Shown: positions 22,080 through 31,319, numbered from the stretch's first letter. The stretch is DNA of 64,000 nt from Niveibacterium sp. SC-1 (GCF_038235435.1 NZ_CP151275.1:2604001-2668000); one strand, 5' to 3'. Numbers and translations: made by a program. The notes: generated by a model from the letters alone, not told the origin.

Positions 22080-24347
22080 CTAGGAACGCGCGCCGCGCGA
22101 AGCGGCAAGGTGCACGGAACGGGGCGCGAACCGCTCGCTGGACAACGACACTTCGATGACGCCTTCCGCGCCAGTCGTCTCCACCCAGAACGCGACGGAC
22201 CCCGCCTTGAAGGTCCGCAACGCGGGGCCGATGATCCGGCCGGGTCCGGAGATCGAGATGCTCAGGACCTCGTCGATGAAGGCAAGCTTGCGGCCAGTCT
22301 GATCGCACGCGCGCACGACGATTCGCGTGGCGTCCTTCTCGTCGCTGCGCAGCTCTGCATCGTCAACGGAAACGTCCAGGGTCGTCGGCACCGGATCGGC
22401 ACAGAGCAAAACGCTCTTCACCTCGATCCCGTCGACGTATCCGTGAATCCTGGCCTCGCGCCACAACATGCCCCAGCTGCCGAGATCCTTTGCGGCGATG
22501 TGGTGCTGCTGGATGATCACCGGCGCATTGGGCAGATGCCTGTATCGCGCGCGGTCCGGCTCTATGCGCACCGGGGCAAACTCACCGAACTGGAATTCCA
22601 CGTAGTCGCAGTTCGTCAGCACCACGAGCGGAAAAGCGTCGCACCGGTCCTTCTCTCCCCTTGCCCACACCGTCACCGGCTCCAGCACGGGCCCCTCGCT
22701 CGTGCTGCGCTGGCTTTGATAGGCGAAGGCCGCAAACTTGGGCTCGCGGAACATGTCCATCACGCCGTGATGGCAGATACGATCACCGGCGCCGAAATCC
22801 TTGTGCGTGTTGTAGTCGAACATGCACCAGCCGATCGCGCCCGCGATCGCAGGGTCCCCGTAAGCCGCATCGAGCACGTCCAGATGCCGCAGCACGTGCT
22901 CCTGCTGCCGGACCTCCGGATCGATCGCCTTGGTCGGAAACATGTGGCCGTTGTACTCGGTGACGAGGTAAGGCACGTCGCGATCCAGCCCCGTCACCTG
23001 TCGCGGCGTCCGCAGCGCCGTGGCCGCAACGCCCCGGACGGCAAGCCAGTCGTCGGACGCGGCATGCACGAAGTCATTGACCGTATAGATGTCCTCCAGG
23101 AGCTCGCTGTTCTCGATGTAGCGAACGCCCCCCGTTTGCCGTGAGGGGTCCAGCTCACGGGCCAGGCGGTTCGTGCGCGCATAGAACGCACTGTCGTCCG
23201 CGGATTCATTGATGCGCACGCCCCAGACCACGATGCTCGGGTGGTTCCAGTCGCGTTCGACCATGGCGCGAACGTTCGCCACCGACCGGTCCTTCCAGAT
23301 CTCTCCGCCAATGTGTTGCCAGCCCGGAATTTCCTCGAACACGAGCAGTCCGATTTCGTCGCAACGATCGAGGAAGTACGGTGACTGCGGATAGTGCGAG
23401 GTACGCACGATGTTGCAGGCGAGTACGTCCTTGAGGATGTCGGCGTCCTTCTGCTGCGCTCGCCGTCCCATCGCGTAGCCAACGTACGGATACGACTGAT
23501 GGCGGTTAAGCCCGCGCAGCTTGAGCTTGCGGCCATTGAGGAAGAAGCCGTCCGCGCGGAACTCGGCCGTGCGGAATCCAAAGCGTGTCTGCGCGACGTG
23601 CTTTCCGTACGGGGTGTTCAGCGTGCATCGCAGGGAGTAGAGCGTGGGCGCGTCCTGCGTCCAGAGATCGAGTCCCTCCAGGCCGGAAAAGCTGAGCTCG
23701 ACATGCTGCTGGTGGACCGCCACCCGCTCTCGCGCGAGCACCCGCCCTTCCCCGTCCAGCAGCTCGGCCTCCACCTCTCCCTGCACGGCGACCTGCCGCG
23801 GATTGTCGAGGGTCACGCAAACGCGAACCGCCTTGCGGTCTTGCAGTTCGTCGCGGGTCTCGACCTTGAGCAGCCGCAGCCACAAGGCCGTGGGGCATTC
23901 CAGCCGCACTTCGCGATAGAGGCCGGCATACGTGAGGTAGTCGATCTGCCCGCCGAAGGGAGGAATCTCGGGGTTCTCGCTTCCGTCTATCTTGACGGTG
24001 ACGAGGTTGGTACCGGAACGAAGGTGATCGGTGAGCCGCGCCCGGAACGGCGTGTAGCCGTCCGTGTGGGCGGCGACTTCGTGCCCGTTGAGCCACACCA
24101 CGGTGTCTGCCATCGCGCCTTCGAAATGCAGATAAACCTCGCGCCCGGCTTCGACACCCGCAAGCTCGAAGGTCTTCTGGTAACAGAACGCCTTCTGGTA
24201 GGACTTCTCATCGAAGTAGTCGAGGCCCGTATCCAGCGCGTTGTGGGGCAGCCGGACTCCCTCCCCTGCACGCGCGTTCTGGCGCAAGTCCGTGGAGAAC
24301 TCCCGATGGAAGACCCAGCTATCGTTCCAGGCAACTGAATCAGTCAT
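22080..24347 (-). CDS. Glycoside hydrolase family 2 enzyme (beta-galactosidase/beta-glucuronidase-like)
   Basis: 755 residues without a signal peptide, so cytoplasmic. The N-terminal jelly-roll contains ADTVVWLNGHEVAAHTDGY and YLTYAGLYREV, then an Ig-like domain, then the TIM barrel. The acid/base is Glu381 in WGVRINES, and the nucleophile is Glu464 in PYLVTEYNGHMFP. FGFRTAEF and GLNRHQSYPYVGYAMG match the GH2 barrel entry. A C-terminal ~150-residue beta domain follows. Position inside a sugar ABC operon suggests it cleaves the imported oligosaccharide. It lacks the full length of E. coli LacZ (about 1,024) and is closer in size to glucuronidase and small beta-galactosidase groups. Substrate not determined. 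Confidence 0.88.
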   Translation of the reverse strand: MTDSVAWNDSWVFHREFSTDLRQNARAGEGVRLPHNALDTGLDYFDEKSYQKAFCYQKTFELAGVEAGREVYLHFEGAMADTVVWLNGHEVAAHTDGYTPFRARLTDHLRSGTNLVTVKIDGSENPEIPPFGGQIDYLTYAGLYREVRLECPTALWLRLLKVETRDELQDRKAVRVCVTLDNPRQVAVQGEVEAELLDGEGRVLARERVAVHQQHVELSFSGLEGLDLWTQDAPTLYSLRCTLNTPYGKHVAQTRFGFRTAEFRADGFFLNGRKLKLRGLNRHQSYPYVGYAMGRRAQQKDADILKDVLACNIVRTSHYPQSPYFLDRCDEIGLLVFEEIPGWQHIGGEIWKDRSVANVRAMVERDWNHPSIVVWGVRINESADDSAFYARTNRLARELDPSRQTGGVRYIENSELLEDIYTVNDFVHAASDDWLAVRGVAATALRTPRQVTGLDRDVPYLVTEYNGHMFPTKAIDPEVRQQEHVLRHLDVLDAAYGDPAIAGAIGWCMFDYNTHKDFGAGDRICHHGVMDMFREPKFAAFAYQSQRSTSEGPVLEPVTVWARGEKDRCDAFPLVVLTNCDYVEFQFGEFAPVRIEPDRARYRHLPNAPVIIQQHHIAAKDLGSWGMLWREARIHGYVDGIEVKSVLLCADPVPTTLDVSVDDAELRSDEKDATRIVVRACDQTGRKLAFIDEVLSISISGPGRIIGPALRTFKAGSVAFWVETTGAEGVIEVSLSSERFAPRSVHLAASRGARS

Positions 24348-24357
24348 TTGAGCGCTT

Positions 24358-25176
24358 TCACTTGATGGACCCGAGCAGCCCCTGGACGAACTGGCGCTGC
24401 ATGGCGAAGAAGACGACGAGCGTGGGAAGCGTCGCGAGTGCCGTGGCGACCATGATCACGCCGTAGTCGGGGAAGTAGGCGGAGCCGAGGGACGAGAGCA
24501 GCAAGGTGATCGTCTTGGTCTCGGGCGACTGGAGCACGATCAGCGGCCAGAGGAAGCTGTTCCACGCGGTGAGAAACGCGATCACGAACGCGGCCGCGAA
24601 GGTGGAACGCATGACCGGCACGAAGATGAACAGGAAGATCTGCCATTCCTTGAGTCCGTCGACCCGCGCGGCCTCCCTCAGCTCGGAGGGGAACGCCTTG
24701 GAGCTCTGCCGGAAATAGAACACCAGGTAGGCCGAAGCCGCCGTCGGCGCGATGACCCCGGCATGGGTGTCGATCAGGCCCAGATACCCGGACAGCAGGA
24801 AGAGCGGGATCATCAGCGCCGCGAAGGGCACCATCATCGTGATCAGCAGCAGCTGATACAGGCGCTCGCGGAAGCGCGAACGGAAGACCTCGAAACCATA
24901 GCCCGCCAGTGAGGCGATGATCACGGCCAGGATCGCGCTCAGCAACGCGATCTTCGATGAGTTCCAGAAGATGAGTGGCAGATCGGTCTGGCCATTGAGC
25001 CGCATGAAGTTCGCCCAGAGTTCCGGCCCCGGCGTGAGCCGGCCCTTGGTGATCTCCGCGGAACTGTTGGTCGCGCCGATCACCATCCAGACGAAGGGGA
25101 AGACGGACAGGATGGCTGCTCCCCAAACGAGACACAGCGCCGCAGCGCGCCGCACGACGGCCCCTCCCTTGCCCAT
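24358..25176 (-). CDS. Carbohydrate ABC transporter permease (MalG type)
   Basis: 272 residues from the ATG at 25176, whose first base is the last base of the upstream permease stop (TGATG), so translation is coupled. Six hydrophobic segments are visible. The EAA loop EAARVDGLKEWQIFLFIFVP near residue 170 contacts the ATPase. The C-terminus is the typical FFAMQRQFVQGLLGSIK of MalG-like permeases. A longer open frame runs upstream of 25176, but its extra residues are not membrane-like and overlap the partner gene. It forms the inner-membrane channel with the adjacent permease. Confidence 0.9.
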   Translation of the reverse strand: MGKGGAVVRRAAALCLVWGAAILSVFPFVWMVIGATNSSAEITKGRLTPGPELWANFMRLNGQTDLPLIFWNSSKIALLSAILAVIIASLAGYGFEVFRSRFRERLYQLLLITMMVPFAALMIPLFLLSGYLGLIDTHAGVIAPTAASAYLVFYFRQSSKAFPSELREAARVDGLKEWQIFLFIFVPVMRSTFAAAFVIAFLTAWNSFLWPLIVLQSPETKTITLLLSSLGSAYFPDYGVIMVATALATLPTLVVFFAMQRQFVQGLLGSIK

Positions 25177-26066
25177 CAGTCGCGCTCCCTTGCCATGAGG
25201 AACTGCAAGGCGGCGAGGATGCCGACGAGGACGACGATCACGTACGAGATCGTCGCGGCATATCCGAAGTTGGGCACGTAGCGGAAGGAGATCTTGTAGA
25301 TGTAGAGCGAGAGCGTGAGGGTCACGTCGGACTGCAGTCCGTTGGTGATGTTCATCGGCTCGTCGAAGAGCTGGAGGCTCCCGATGGTCGAGGTCACGGT
25401 GGTGAACAGGATCACCGGCTTCAGCAGGGGCAGCGTAATCGAGAGGAACTGCCTGTACGGCGGGATGCCGTCGATCTGCGCGGCCTCGTAGAGGCTCTTG
25501 TCGATGTTCTGCAGGGCCGCGAGATAGAAAATCATGTTGTAGCCGGTCCAGCGCCAGGTCACCGACACCACCAGCGCCACCTTGGCCCAGAAGGGATCGG
25601 TCAGCCACGGGATCGGGCTGGCTGTCAGGCCCAGCCAGAGCAGTGACGCGTTGATGATTCCGTCATAGGCAAACATGCTCTTGAAGAGAACCGAGTACGC
25701 CACCAGCGACGTGACGCACGGCAGGAAGATCGCCGTTCTCAACAAGCCGCGGTACCTCAGCCGGGGCATGTTGAGGCAGCACGCCAGGACGAGCGCCAGC
25801 GCAATCATGATCGGCACCTGCACGACCATGAAGACCAGCGTGTTGTAGAGCGCAAGGTGAAAGATCGGGTCTTCCACTAGGCGCTGGACATTCCCGAACC
25901 CCACGAACTTGATCAGCGCGCCCTGCCCCGCGTGCAGCGACATCCAGAGCGATTGCAGGATCGGGTAGGCCAGGAAGGCACAGATCAGCAGCAGGGCCGG
26001 CGCCACGAAAGCCCACCCATTGATCTCGAAACGCCGTGCCCGCGACAGGGATGCCGTCGATGTCAT
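25176..26066 (-). CDS. Carbohydrate ABC transporter permease (MalF type)
   Basis: 296 residues from the ATG at 26066 (MTSTASLSRARRFEINGW). Upstream in-frame sequence is basic and non-conserved, so I reject the longer form. Six transmembrane segments are present, beginning WAFVAPALLLICAFLAYPI, with the EAA loop EAAQIDGIPPYRQFLSITLP. This matches single-domain sugar permeases of about 290-300 residues. It is 59 bases after the binding-protein gene and overlaps the MalG-type gene by one base. Confidence 0.9.
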   Translation of the reverse strand: MTSTASLSRARRFEINGWAFVAPALLLICAFLAYPILQSLWMSLHAGQGALIKFVGFGNVQRLVEDPIFHLALYNTLVFMVVQVPIMIALALVLACCLNMPRLRYRGLLRTAIFLPCVTSLVAYSVLFKSMFAYDGIINASLLWLGLTASPIPWLTDPFWAKVALVVSVTWRWTGYNMIFYLAALQNIDKSLYEAAQIDGIPPYRQFLSITLPLLKPVILFTTVTSTIGSLQLFDEPMNITNGLQSDVTLTLSLYIYKISFRYVPNFGYAATISYVIVVLVGILAALQFLMARERD

Positions 26067-26125
26067 TGTCGATGCCGTCTCCAGAGCGCGGCCCTCCCGG
26101 GCCGCGCAGGTTTGCGCTGCGCGCC

Positions 26126-27391
26126 TTACTTCGTCTGCGCGCTCAGCTGGTCGTGGATCGAGGCGAGGACCTTGTCGATCGGCGCACCCTGGGCGAGCGC
26201 CTGGAGCTGCGAAGCCACGGCGGCATCGGCCTCGTTCGTGTAGATGCCGTAGTTGACCGAAGGGACCTTGCCCAGCCAGTCCGAGAAGGACTGCCACACC
26301 TTGTCGCCGGCAAAGAACGGATCGCCTTGCCCGTAGGCAGCGCCAGCGCGGGAGGCCAGCAGGCTTCCGACGGCGCCGCGCGACTGCAGGATGGCCTGGT
26401 AGAAGTCGACGTCCTTGCCGTAGATCTCATTGAGGAAGTCGATCGCCGCCGCCTTCTCCTTGGCACTGGAGAGCACGTACCAGCTCGACCCGCCAAGGTT
26501 CGACGCCTGGGTTGCCCCGGGAACGTTCAGCTTGGGAATCGGCGCGACGCCCCACTTTCCGCTCTGGCTTTTCTCCGCCTTGATCGATCCGGTGATCCAC
26601 ACACCGGTGATGACGGTGGCCACGTCGCCGCGGTTGGTGGCGCCGACCCAGTCACCCCAGCCTGAAGTCGGCTTGAAGGCGTTCTGCTGGAAGAACTTGG
26701 CCTCCGTCTCCAGCGCCGCCTTCAGCGCGGGATTCTGTTTGATGTCCAGTTTCCCGTCCTTGTCGAAGTACCAACGGCCGGCGGACTGCATCATGATCCG
26801 TATGAGCGCGATGTCCTGGGGGTCAAGCGCGAAGAGCTTCTTGCCCGTCGTCGCCTCGATCTTCTTCCCCATCTCCAGATACTTGTCCCAGGTGAGGGAC
26901 TGCATGTCCTTGTCGGTGTAGCCGGCCTTCTGGATGTAGTCGCGCCGGTAGAAGAGGCCTGTCACGCCGGTGTCGAACGGGACGCCATAGGCCTTTCCGT
27001 CGACGGTCATCGCCTGCACCTTGTACGAGGCGAAGGCGGCGTGGTTCACGGAGCCCGCAAGCGGGGCAAACGCGCCGGGGAACGCACGCAAGTACTTCTG
27101 TGCACCGTAGTCCTCGATGAGCACGATGTCCGGAAGGCTCTTGGTCATTCCGGACGCGAGGCTTGTCTGGAGCTTCTGCTCGAGGTCGGCCTTGGCCATG
27201 TCAACGATGTTGAAGGTCACCTCAGGGTGCTTCGCCTGATACCTGGCCCCGGCCTCCTTCATGATCGCGATGTTGAAGTTCGGGTCCCACGCCCAGATGG
27301 TGACCTCCTTCGCCTGCGCTTGCGCCAGCAGACCGACTCCCGCCACGACACCCGCGAACAGCAGACGTCCAAAACGTGCGTTCTGATGCAT
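26126..27391 (-). CDS. Extracellular sugar-binding protein of an ABC importer
   Basis: 421 residues from the ATG at 27391, chosen because a perfect AAGGAGG lies nine bases upstream (27401-27407) and a clean signal peptide follows (LLFAGVVAGVGLLAQAQA). The mature part starts KEVTIWAWDPNFNIAIMKEA, typical of family-1 solute-binding proteins, and includes YGVPFDTGVTGLFYRRD and a hinge region with Trp/Tyr ligand candidates. It is the first gene of the sugar operon and faces the LacI-type regulator across an operator-containing region. It delivers the sugar to the permeases in the periplasm. Confidence 0.92.
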   Translation of the reverse strand: MHQNARFGRLLFAGVVAGVGLLAQAQAKEVTIWAWDPNFNIAIMKEAGARYQAKHPEVTFNIVDMAKADLEQKLQTSLASGMTKSLPDIVLIEDYGAQKYLRAFPGAFAPLAGSVNHAAFASYKVQAMTVDGKAYGVPFDTGVTGLFYRRDYIQKAGYTDKDMQSLTWDKYLEMGKKIEATTGKKLFALDPQDIALIRIMMQSAGRWYFDKDGKLDIKQNPALKAALETEAKFFQQNAFKPTSGWGDWVGATNRGDVATVITGVWITGSIKAEKSQSGKWGVAPIPKLNVPGATQASNLGGSSWYVLSSAKEKAAAIDFLNEIYGKDVDFYQAILQSRGAVGSLLASRAGAAYGQGDPFFAGDKVWQSFSDWLGKVPSVNYGIYTNEADAAVASQLQALAQGAPIDKVLASIHDQLSAQTK

Positions 27392-27511
27392 GTTGCGTTT
27401 CCTCCTTCGATGTCTCACTCGTTGGTCTTGCGTAGTCGGCTTCGTGCCGGCGCATGCCATCTCCATGAACATCCAACCCGCTGGGAGACCGCATGGATGC
27501 TGTTTCTACGA

Positions 27512-27544
27512 AAATTGAACCGGTTCAATTTAACCGGTTCAATT
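27512..27544. promoter_or_regulatory. Two overlapping LacI-family operators
   Basis: AAATTGAACCGGTTCAATTT (27512-27531) is a perfect 20-bp palindrome with the central CG typical of LacI-family sites. A second, AATTTAACCGGTTCAATT (27527-27544), has one mismatched pair. Their centres are 14 bp apart. They lie 121 bases upstream of the binding-protein gene and 79 upstream of the LacI-type gene, placed to control both. The binding factor is inferred to be the adjacent regulator. Confidence 0.8.
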
Positions 27545-27548
27545 TCCC

Positions 27549-27577
27549 TTTGGTAAGCTACGCGGGCCGAGTATATT
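27549..27577 (+). promoter_or_regulatory. Possible promoter for the LacI-type gene
   Basis: TTTGGT, 17 bases, then TATATT (27572-27577) is a moderate sigma-70-like match. The -35 box starts five bases after the second operator, so a bound repressor would interfere. Read by eye only. Confidence 0.35.
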
Positions 27578-27622
27578 CGGCGCCACGACACCGTTGCAAC
27601 AACCAGCCCCCGGGCAGCATCC

Positions 27623-28663
27623 ATGGCCACAATCAGCGAGGTAGCACGTCGAGCTGGCGTCACGCGCGCCACGGTTTCCAACGTCCTGCGCCGTCCCGAG
27701 ATCGTCAAGCCGACGACCGTCGAGCGCGTGCGCGCCGCCATCGCGGAGGTCGGCTACCGCCCCAACCTCATGGCGCGCGCGCTGGCCGAAGGCCGCTCGT
27801 CGATGGTCGCGGTAATCCTGCCCAGCATCACCAACCCCTTCTATCCGCAGTTCATCCGGGTCGCGGAACGCGTTGCGCGTCATCGAGGGTACTTCCTCAT
27901 GGTCTGCAACACCGATGAGAACGTCGACACCGGACGGGCGTACCTCGACAAGATCGCGGGCACTCTCGCCGACGGCGTGCTGTTACTCCACAGCGGGCTG
28001 GAAGGCTCGGAGATCGAAGAGATGTGCGCGCAACGCTGTCCGGTCGTGCTCGCGTTCGAGGAAATCGCGCATCTGTCCGAAACCTTGCCACATGTTCTCG
28101 TCGACTTCGACGAGGCAGGACGGGTTGCCACCGAGCACCTGATCAGCATGGGGCACACGAAGATTGCCGCGATCGCCGGCATGGGCTGCGAGGGCATGCA
28201 GTTCCAACGGCTCAACGGCTACAAGCGCACCCTCGAGGCGCACGGACTGGACTTCAGCGAGGACCGCATCCGCTACGTGACCGACGGCGTCGGCGGCGGA
28301 TACGAAGCTGCCATGTCCCTGGTCGACGGCGGCACTGATGCCTCCGCGATCTTCACGACCAACGACCTGCTCGCCTGCGGCGCACTCAACGCCCTGGCGG
28401 ACAAGGGTCTGTCCGTGCCGGACGATATGTCCGTCATCGGGCTCACCGACATCCAGATGGCCAGCGAGGTGCGCCCTCCCCTGACGACGGTCAGCCTGCG
28501 GGTCGAGGAGATCGCGCACCTCGCGATCAATCTACTGCTCGACCGGATCGAAAAGCGTGACGCTGGCGCCGCCGTGCTCCGCGCCCCGGCGCCAGTACTG
28601 GTGAGCCGCGCGTCCACGGCGCCGCCCAGGACGACGACTGGCGAGTTTCCTTCACAACGCTGA
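27623..28663 (+). CDS. LacI-family transcriptional regulator of the adjacent sugar operon
   Basis: 346 residues. The N-terminal helix-turn-helix and hinge are classical: TISEVARRAGVTRATVSNVL, then RPNLMARALAEGRS. The effector domain is a periplasmic-binding-protein fold (VAVILPSITNPFYPQFIRVA ... AIFTTNDLLACGALNALADK). It is transcribed divergently from the sugar importer operon with a tandem palindromic operator between. It probably represses that operon and itself until the transported sugar or its cleavage product binds. The C-terminus after residue ~330 is low-complexity Pro/Ala/Thr. Confidence 0.92.
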   Translation: MATISEVARRAGVTRATVSNVLRRPEIVKPTTVERVRAAIAEVGYRPNLMARALAEGRSSMVAVILPSITNPFYPQFIRVAERVARHRGYFLMVCNTDENVDTGRAYLDKIAGTLADGVLLLHSGLEGSEIEEMCAQRCPVVLAFEEIAHLSETLPHVLVDFDEAGRVATEHLISMGHTKIAAIAGMGCEGMQFQRLNGYKRTLEAHGLDFSEDRIRYVTDGVGGGYEAAMSLVDGGTDASAIFTTNDLLACGALNALADKGLSVPDDMSVIGLTDIQMASEVRPPLTTVSLRVEEIAHLAINLLLDRIEKRDAGAAVLRAPAPVLVSRASTAPPRTTTGEFPSQR

Positions 28664-28686
28664 GGCCACGCTTCGTGGCGGGCAAG

Positions 28687-28976
28687 CTCTGGCGGCCGGC
28701 CTGGGCATCAACCCGGTCGACAAACTGCCTCGCATCCCGTAGACGCTTGAGAGGCGGCGCTCCCGGCCCCAAGGCGAGTAACGGAGATGCAAATCCTCGC
28801 GCGAGTGCCAGCTCGTGCCGAGCGTGGCCAGGCATGACGGCCGAGTCGACGCGGGCCGATCTGGAGCGGACCCTCGCAGCCCTCCGCGAGGAAGACACGC
28901 AAACGGATACCTTGCCGCTGCCCTATCGCCGCGCACTCTTCGTCCCTGTGACCGTGGAGCAGAGCCTCCGGGCCCG
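28687..28976 (+). pseudogene. Decayed fragment of an M20 peptidase gene
   Basis: The stretch 28687-28736 is nearly the same as 36891-36941 inside the intact M20 peptidase gene (CTCTGGCGGCCGG, then GGCATCAACCCGGTCGACAA). The stretch 28784-28963 aligns with 37048-37240 and still reads MTAES..ADLERTL..LR.ED and ALFV..TVEQ. The two blocks are out of register, about 40 bases are missing between them, and neither the N-terminal metal site nor a start is present. It therefore matches roughly codons 237-355 of the intact gene. This occupies most of the gap between the LacI-type gene and the next one. Confidence 0.75.
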
Positions 28977-28992
28977 ATCGTTCAGGAGCGCT

Positions 28993-31248
28993 TCAGGAGC
29001 CGCCCTGCCCTGCCTGGCCTGATTCGGGGTGCGAAGGCGCCGCGGCGCCCAGGCTCGCCTCCTTGCGCCGACGCTTCTCGTCGTAGAGCTTGCGATCCGC
29101 ATCGAGGAGGCTCTGTTCCGGTCCGGCCTGGCCGCCCTCGACCACGACGAGCCCCAAGCTCGCAGCGAGCCTCCAGGTCTTGCCGGCGTCTTCGTTGTAT
29201 TTGGCGATGCGTTTGCGCAGGCGCTCGCGCACCTGCTCTTCGGTATCGGCGCCGAATGACTTCGTGAGGACGACGAATTCATCCCCGCCGAATCGCGCGA
29301 TCAGGTCATCGGAACGGAAGCAGCCACGCAGCACGGTCGCGAACGCCTGGATCGCTTCATCGCCGGCCGCAGGGCCCCAGGTGTCGTTGATCGCCTTGAG
29401 GCCATCCATGTCCGCCGAAACCAGCAGCAAGGTCGCGACCTGTCGCATCTCGCCCCACCGGCGCAGGAACCCCCGTCGATTGAGAAGTCCCGTCAGCTCG
29501 TCGCGCTCGGCGAGCTGGACGAGCTGCTCCTGGCTCGCGCTCATCCGGTCGAGATCCTGGCGCAGCAGTTCGCGCGCCCGGTCGAGTTCGCCGATCACGA
29601 AGGTCCCGGTCACGAGGTTCGCGATCGCTTCGCGCAGCTGCTCCACCCGCACGTTGTAGCGGGTGCCGATGTCAAGAAGCAGGTAGCCGTAGTGCTCGCC
29701 GCGCTGGAAGATCGGCAGCAGGCCGTACATGATCGCCCCGCGTTCATCGAAGAGCGGAAAAGGCAGCAGGTCCGTCGTTCCGAAACGCTCGAAGTCCGAG
29801 GTCGACATGGCTGCCCCGTTCCGGATCGCGAGCACGAGTTGCGATTCATCCGGAAGGTCGCAATCGTCCCAGCGCCGCACTTTCCCCAGGCGGGAGAACA
29901 GGACGAGGTAACCGTTCTGCACGCCGAGTGCGACCAGGCCTTCACGCAGGAAGGCCAGCATGCCGCCCAGTGAGAACTCGGTGCTCGGCAGGCGCGGAAG
30001 GATATCGGACAGCAGCCAGGGCGGAAAAACCCGCTCGAGCACTTGCGCAGCCGTGTGAATGCCCTTCTGGCCCGCGAGCCAGACCTGCTCGGCAAACAGG
30101 ATCCGGGTGGCACGCTGGACTTCCGTAGCGCTTCGCTCCCTGGACTCGCGATAGAGCACCGGCAGGATGGTGAGCAGGTCGGTCAGCGGCTCACGGACAA
30201 CCCGTTTGCGCGCAACCGCCTCGGCAAGGCCCGCGTGGAAGGCGCCCGCCTCTCCTTCCAGCTCGACCTGCAGGGCCCGGCGCAAGCGCATCAGGTCCTC
30301 CTTGGCGCTCGCCGGCCTCTGCCAGAGCAAGGCGTGAGGCAATGCTGAGGACAGGCCCGAGCAGCCGCAGGAGTGACGCACGACCGCGCGCGTCGGCAAG
30401 AGGGTCTCGGCGGGGATGGAGACGCCGCTGCGCAAATGGGCGACGAGCTGCCGCAAGGCAAGCTCGGCCTGGCCCGCCACGTCCTGCTGCACGGAACTCA
30501 ATGGAGGGCCGTCGTAGAGGATCGTGGCGAGATCATCGAAGCCGCACACCGCGACATCTTCGGGCACGCGCAGCCCCAGCCCGGTCAGCGCAGTGAGCGC
30601 GGCAATGCCCATTTCGTCGTTGGCGGCGACGATCGCCTCGGGCACCTTGCCGCTGGCGATCAGGCGCGCGATCGCCGCGCAGGTGATCCCGTGCTCGAAG
30701 TCCCCGCGTAGGATCAAGTCCTCGTCGACCTCGACGCCGGCGAGCGCACAACGCTCCCGGAACACGGCGAGGCGTTCGCGCGAGTCGATGTTGAACTGGT
30801 GGCCCGCGACGAAGGCGATGCGACGGAAGCGGTGATAGTGGAGAAGGTGGTCGATGAGTTCGATCATGCCCGGCCGGTTGTCGGACTTGATCGCGGGAAT
30901 CCCGGGAATGGCGTTGCCCACGCTCACGACCGGCGTGTCGCCGAACTGCCCGAAGAAGCGCCGCATCTCCTCGGGCGATGCGCCCCAGGTGTAGGTGGCG
31001 GTGAGGCTCACGATTCCGGCGAGCGCGATGCGTCCCGCCATGTGATAGGCAATCTGGAGCTCGTGGCGGTAGTCGTGGTTCCGGCCCAGCTCGCTGCCAG
31101 GCAGGCACAACAGTTTCACGTCCAGATCCGCCGCGGCGCGGTACAGGCCGCCCAGCAGATCGGACTGATAGACCCCATCGAGCTCGTTGACGAGAACACC
31201 AATTCGCATCGCGGTCTGTCGATCCCGGATTCGCAATTCACCGGCCAT
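28993..31248 (-). CDS. Diguanylate cyclase with N-terminal LacI-type sugar-binding sensor domain, no HTH
   Basis: 751 residues. Residues ~14-290 are a LacI/PBP1-type effector fold (MRIGVLVNELDGVYQSDLLG; later AIVAANDEMGIAALTALTGLGL and VAVCGFDD) without the LacI helix-turn-helix. A ~300-residue middle region looks helical and GAF-like, followed by a coiled coil (ELLRQDLDRMSASQEQLVQL). The GGDEF domain has the active motif at residues 654-658, preceded by an RSDD I-site (Arg645, Asp648) for product inhibition. There is no signal peptide or membrane helix, so it should act in the cytoplasm and make cyclic di-GMP in response to a ligand. An alternative start is Met14. Confidence 0.87.
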   Translation of the reverse strand: MAGELRIRDRQTAMRIGVLVNELDGVYQSDLLGGLYRAAADLDVKLLCLPGSELGRNHDYRHELQIAYHMAGRIALAGIVSLTATYTWGASPEEMRRFFGQFGDTPVVSVGNAIPGIPAIKSDNRPGMIELIDHLLHYHRFRRIAFVAGHQFNIDSRERLAVFRERCALAGVEVDEDLILRGDFEHGITCAAIARLIASGKVPEAIVAANDEMGIAALTALTGLGLRVPEDVAVCGFDDLATILYDGPPLSSVQQDVAGQAELALRQLVAHLRSGVSIPAETLLPTRAVVRHSCGCSGLSSALPHALLWQRPASAKEDLMRLRRALQVELEGEAGAFHAGLAEAVARKRVVREPLTDLLTILPVLYRESRERSATEVQRATRILFAEQVWLAGQKGIHTAAQVLERVFPPWLLSDILPRLPSTEFSLGGMLAFLREGLVALGVQNGYLVLFSRLGKVRRWDDCDLPDESQLVLAIRNGAAMSTSDFERFGTTDLLPFPLFDERGAIMYGLLPIFQRGEHYGYLLLDIGTRYNVRVEQLREAIANLVTGTFVIGELDRARELLRQDLDRMSASQEQLVQLAERDELTGLLNRRGFLRRWGEMRQVATLLLVSADMDGLKAINDTWGPAAGDEAIQAFATVLRGCFRSDDLIARFGGDEFVVLTKSFGADTEEQVRERLRKRIAKYNEDAGKTWRLAASLGLVVVEGGQAGPEQSLLDADRKLYDEKRRRKEASLGAAAPSHPESGQAGQGGS

Positions 31249-31319
31249 GGAGGCTGGCCTCCTTGAAGGCTAGCAAACCTTGGGCCGGCCGCTCCGGCGC
31301 ACCGGTCCATGCCATGAAC

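Noticed and set aside
24358..25608. Longer version of the MalG-type permease starting near 25608
   Set aside because: The extra residues overlap the MalF-type gene and are not membrane-like. The coupled ATG at 25176 fits the family length.
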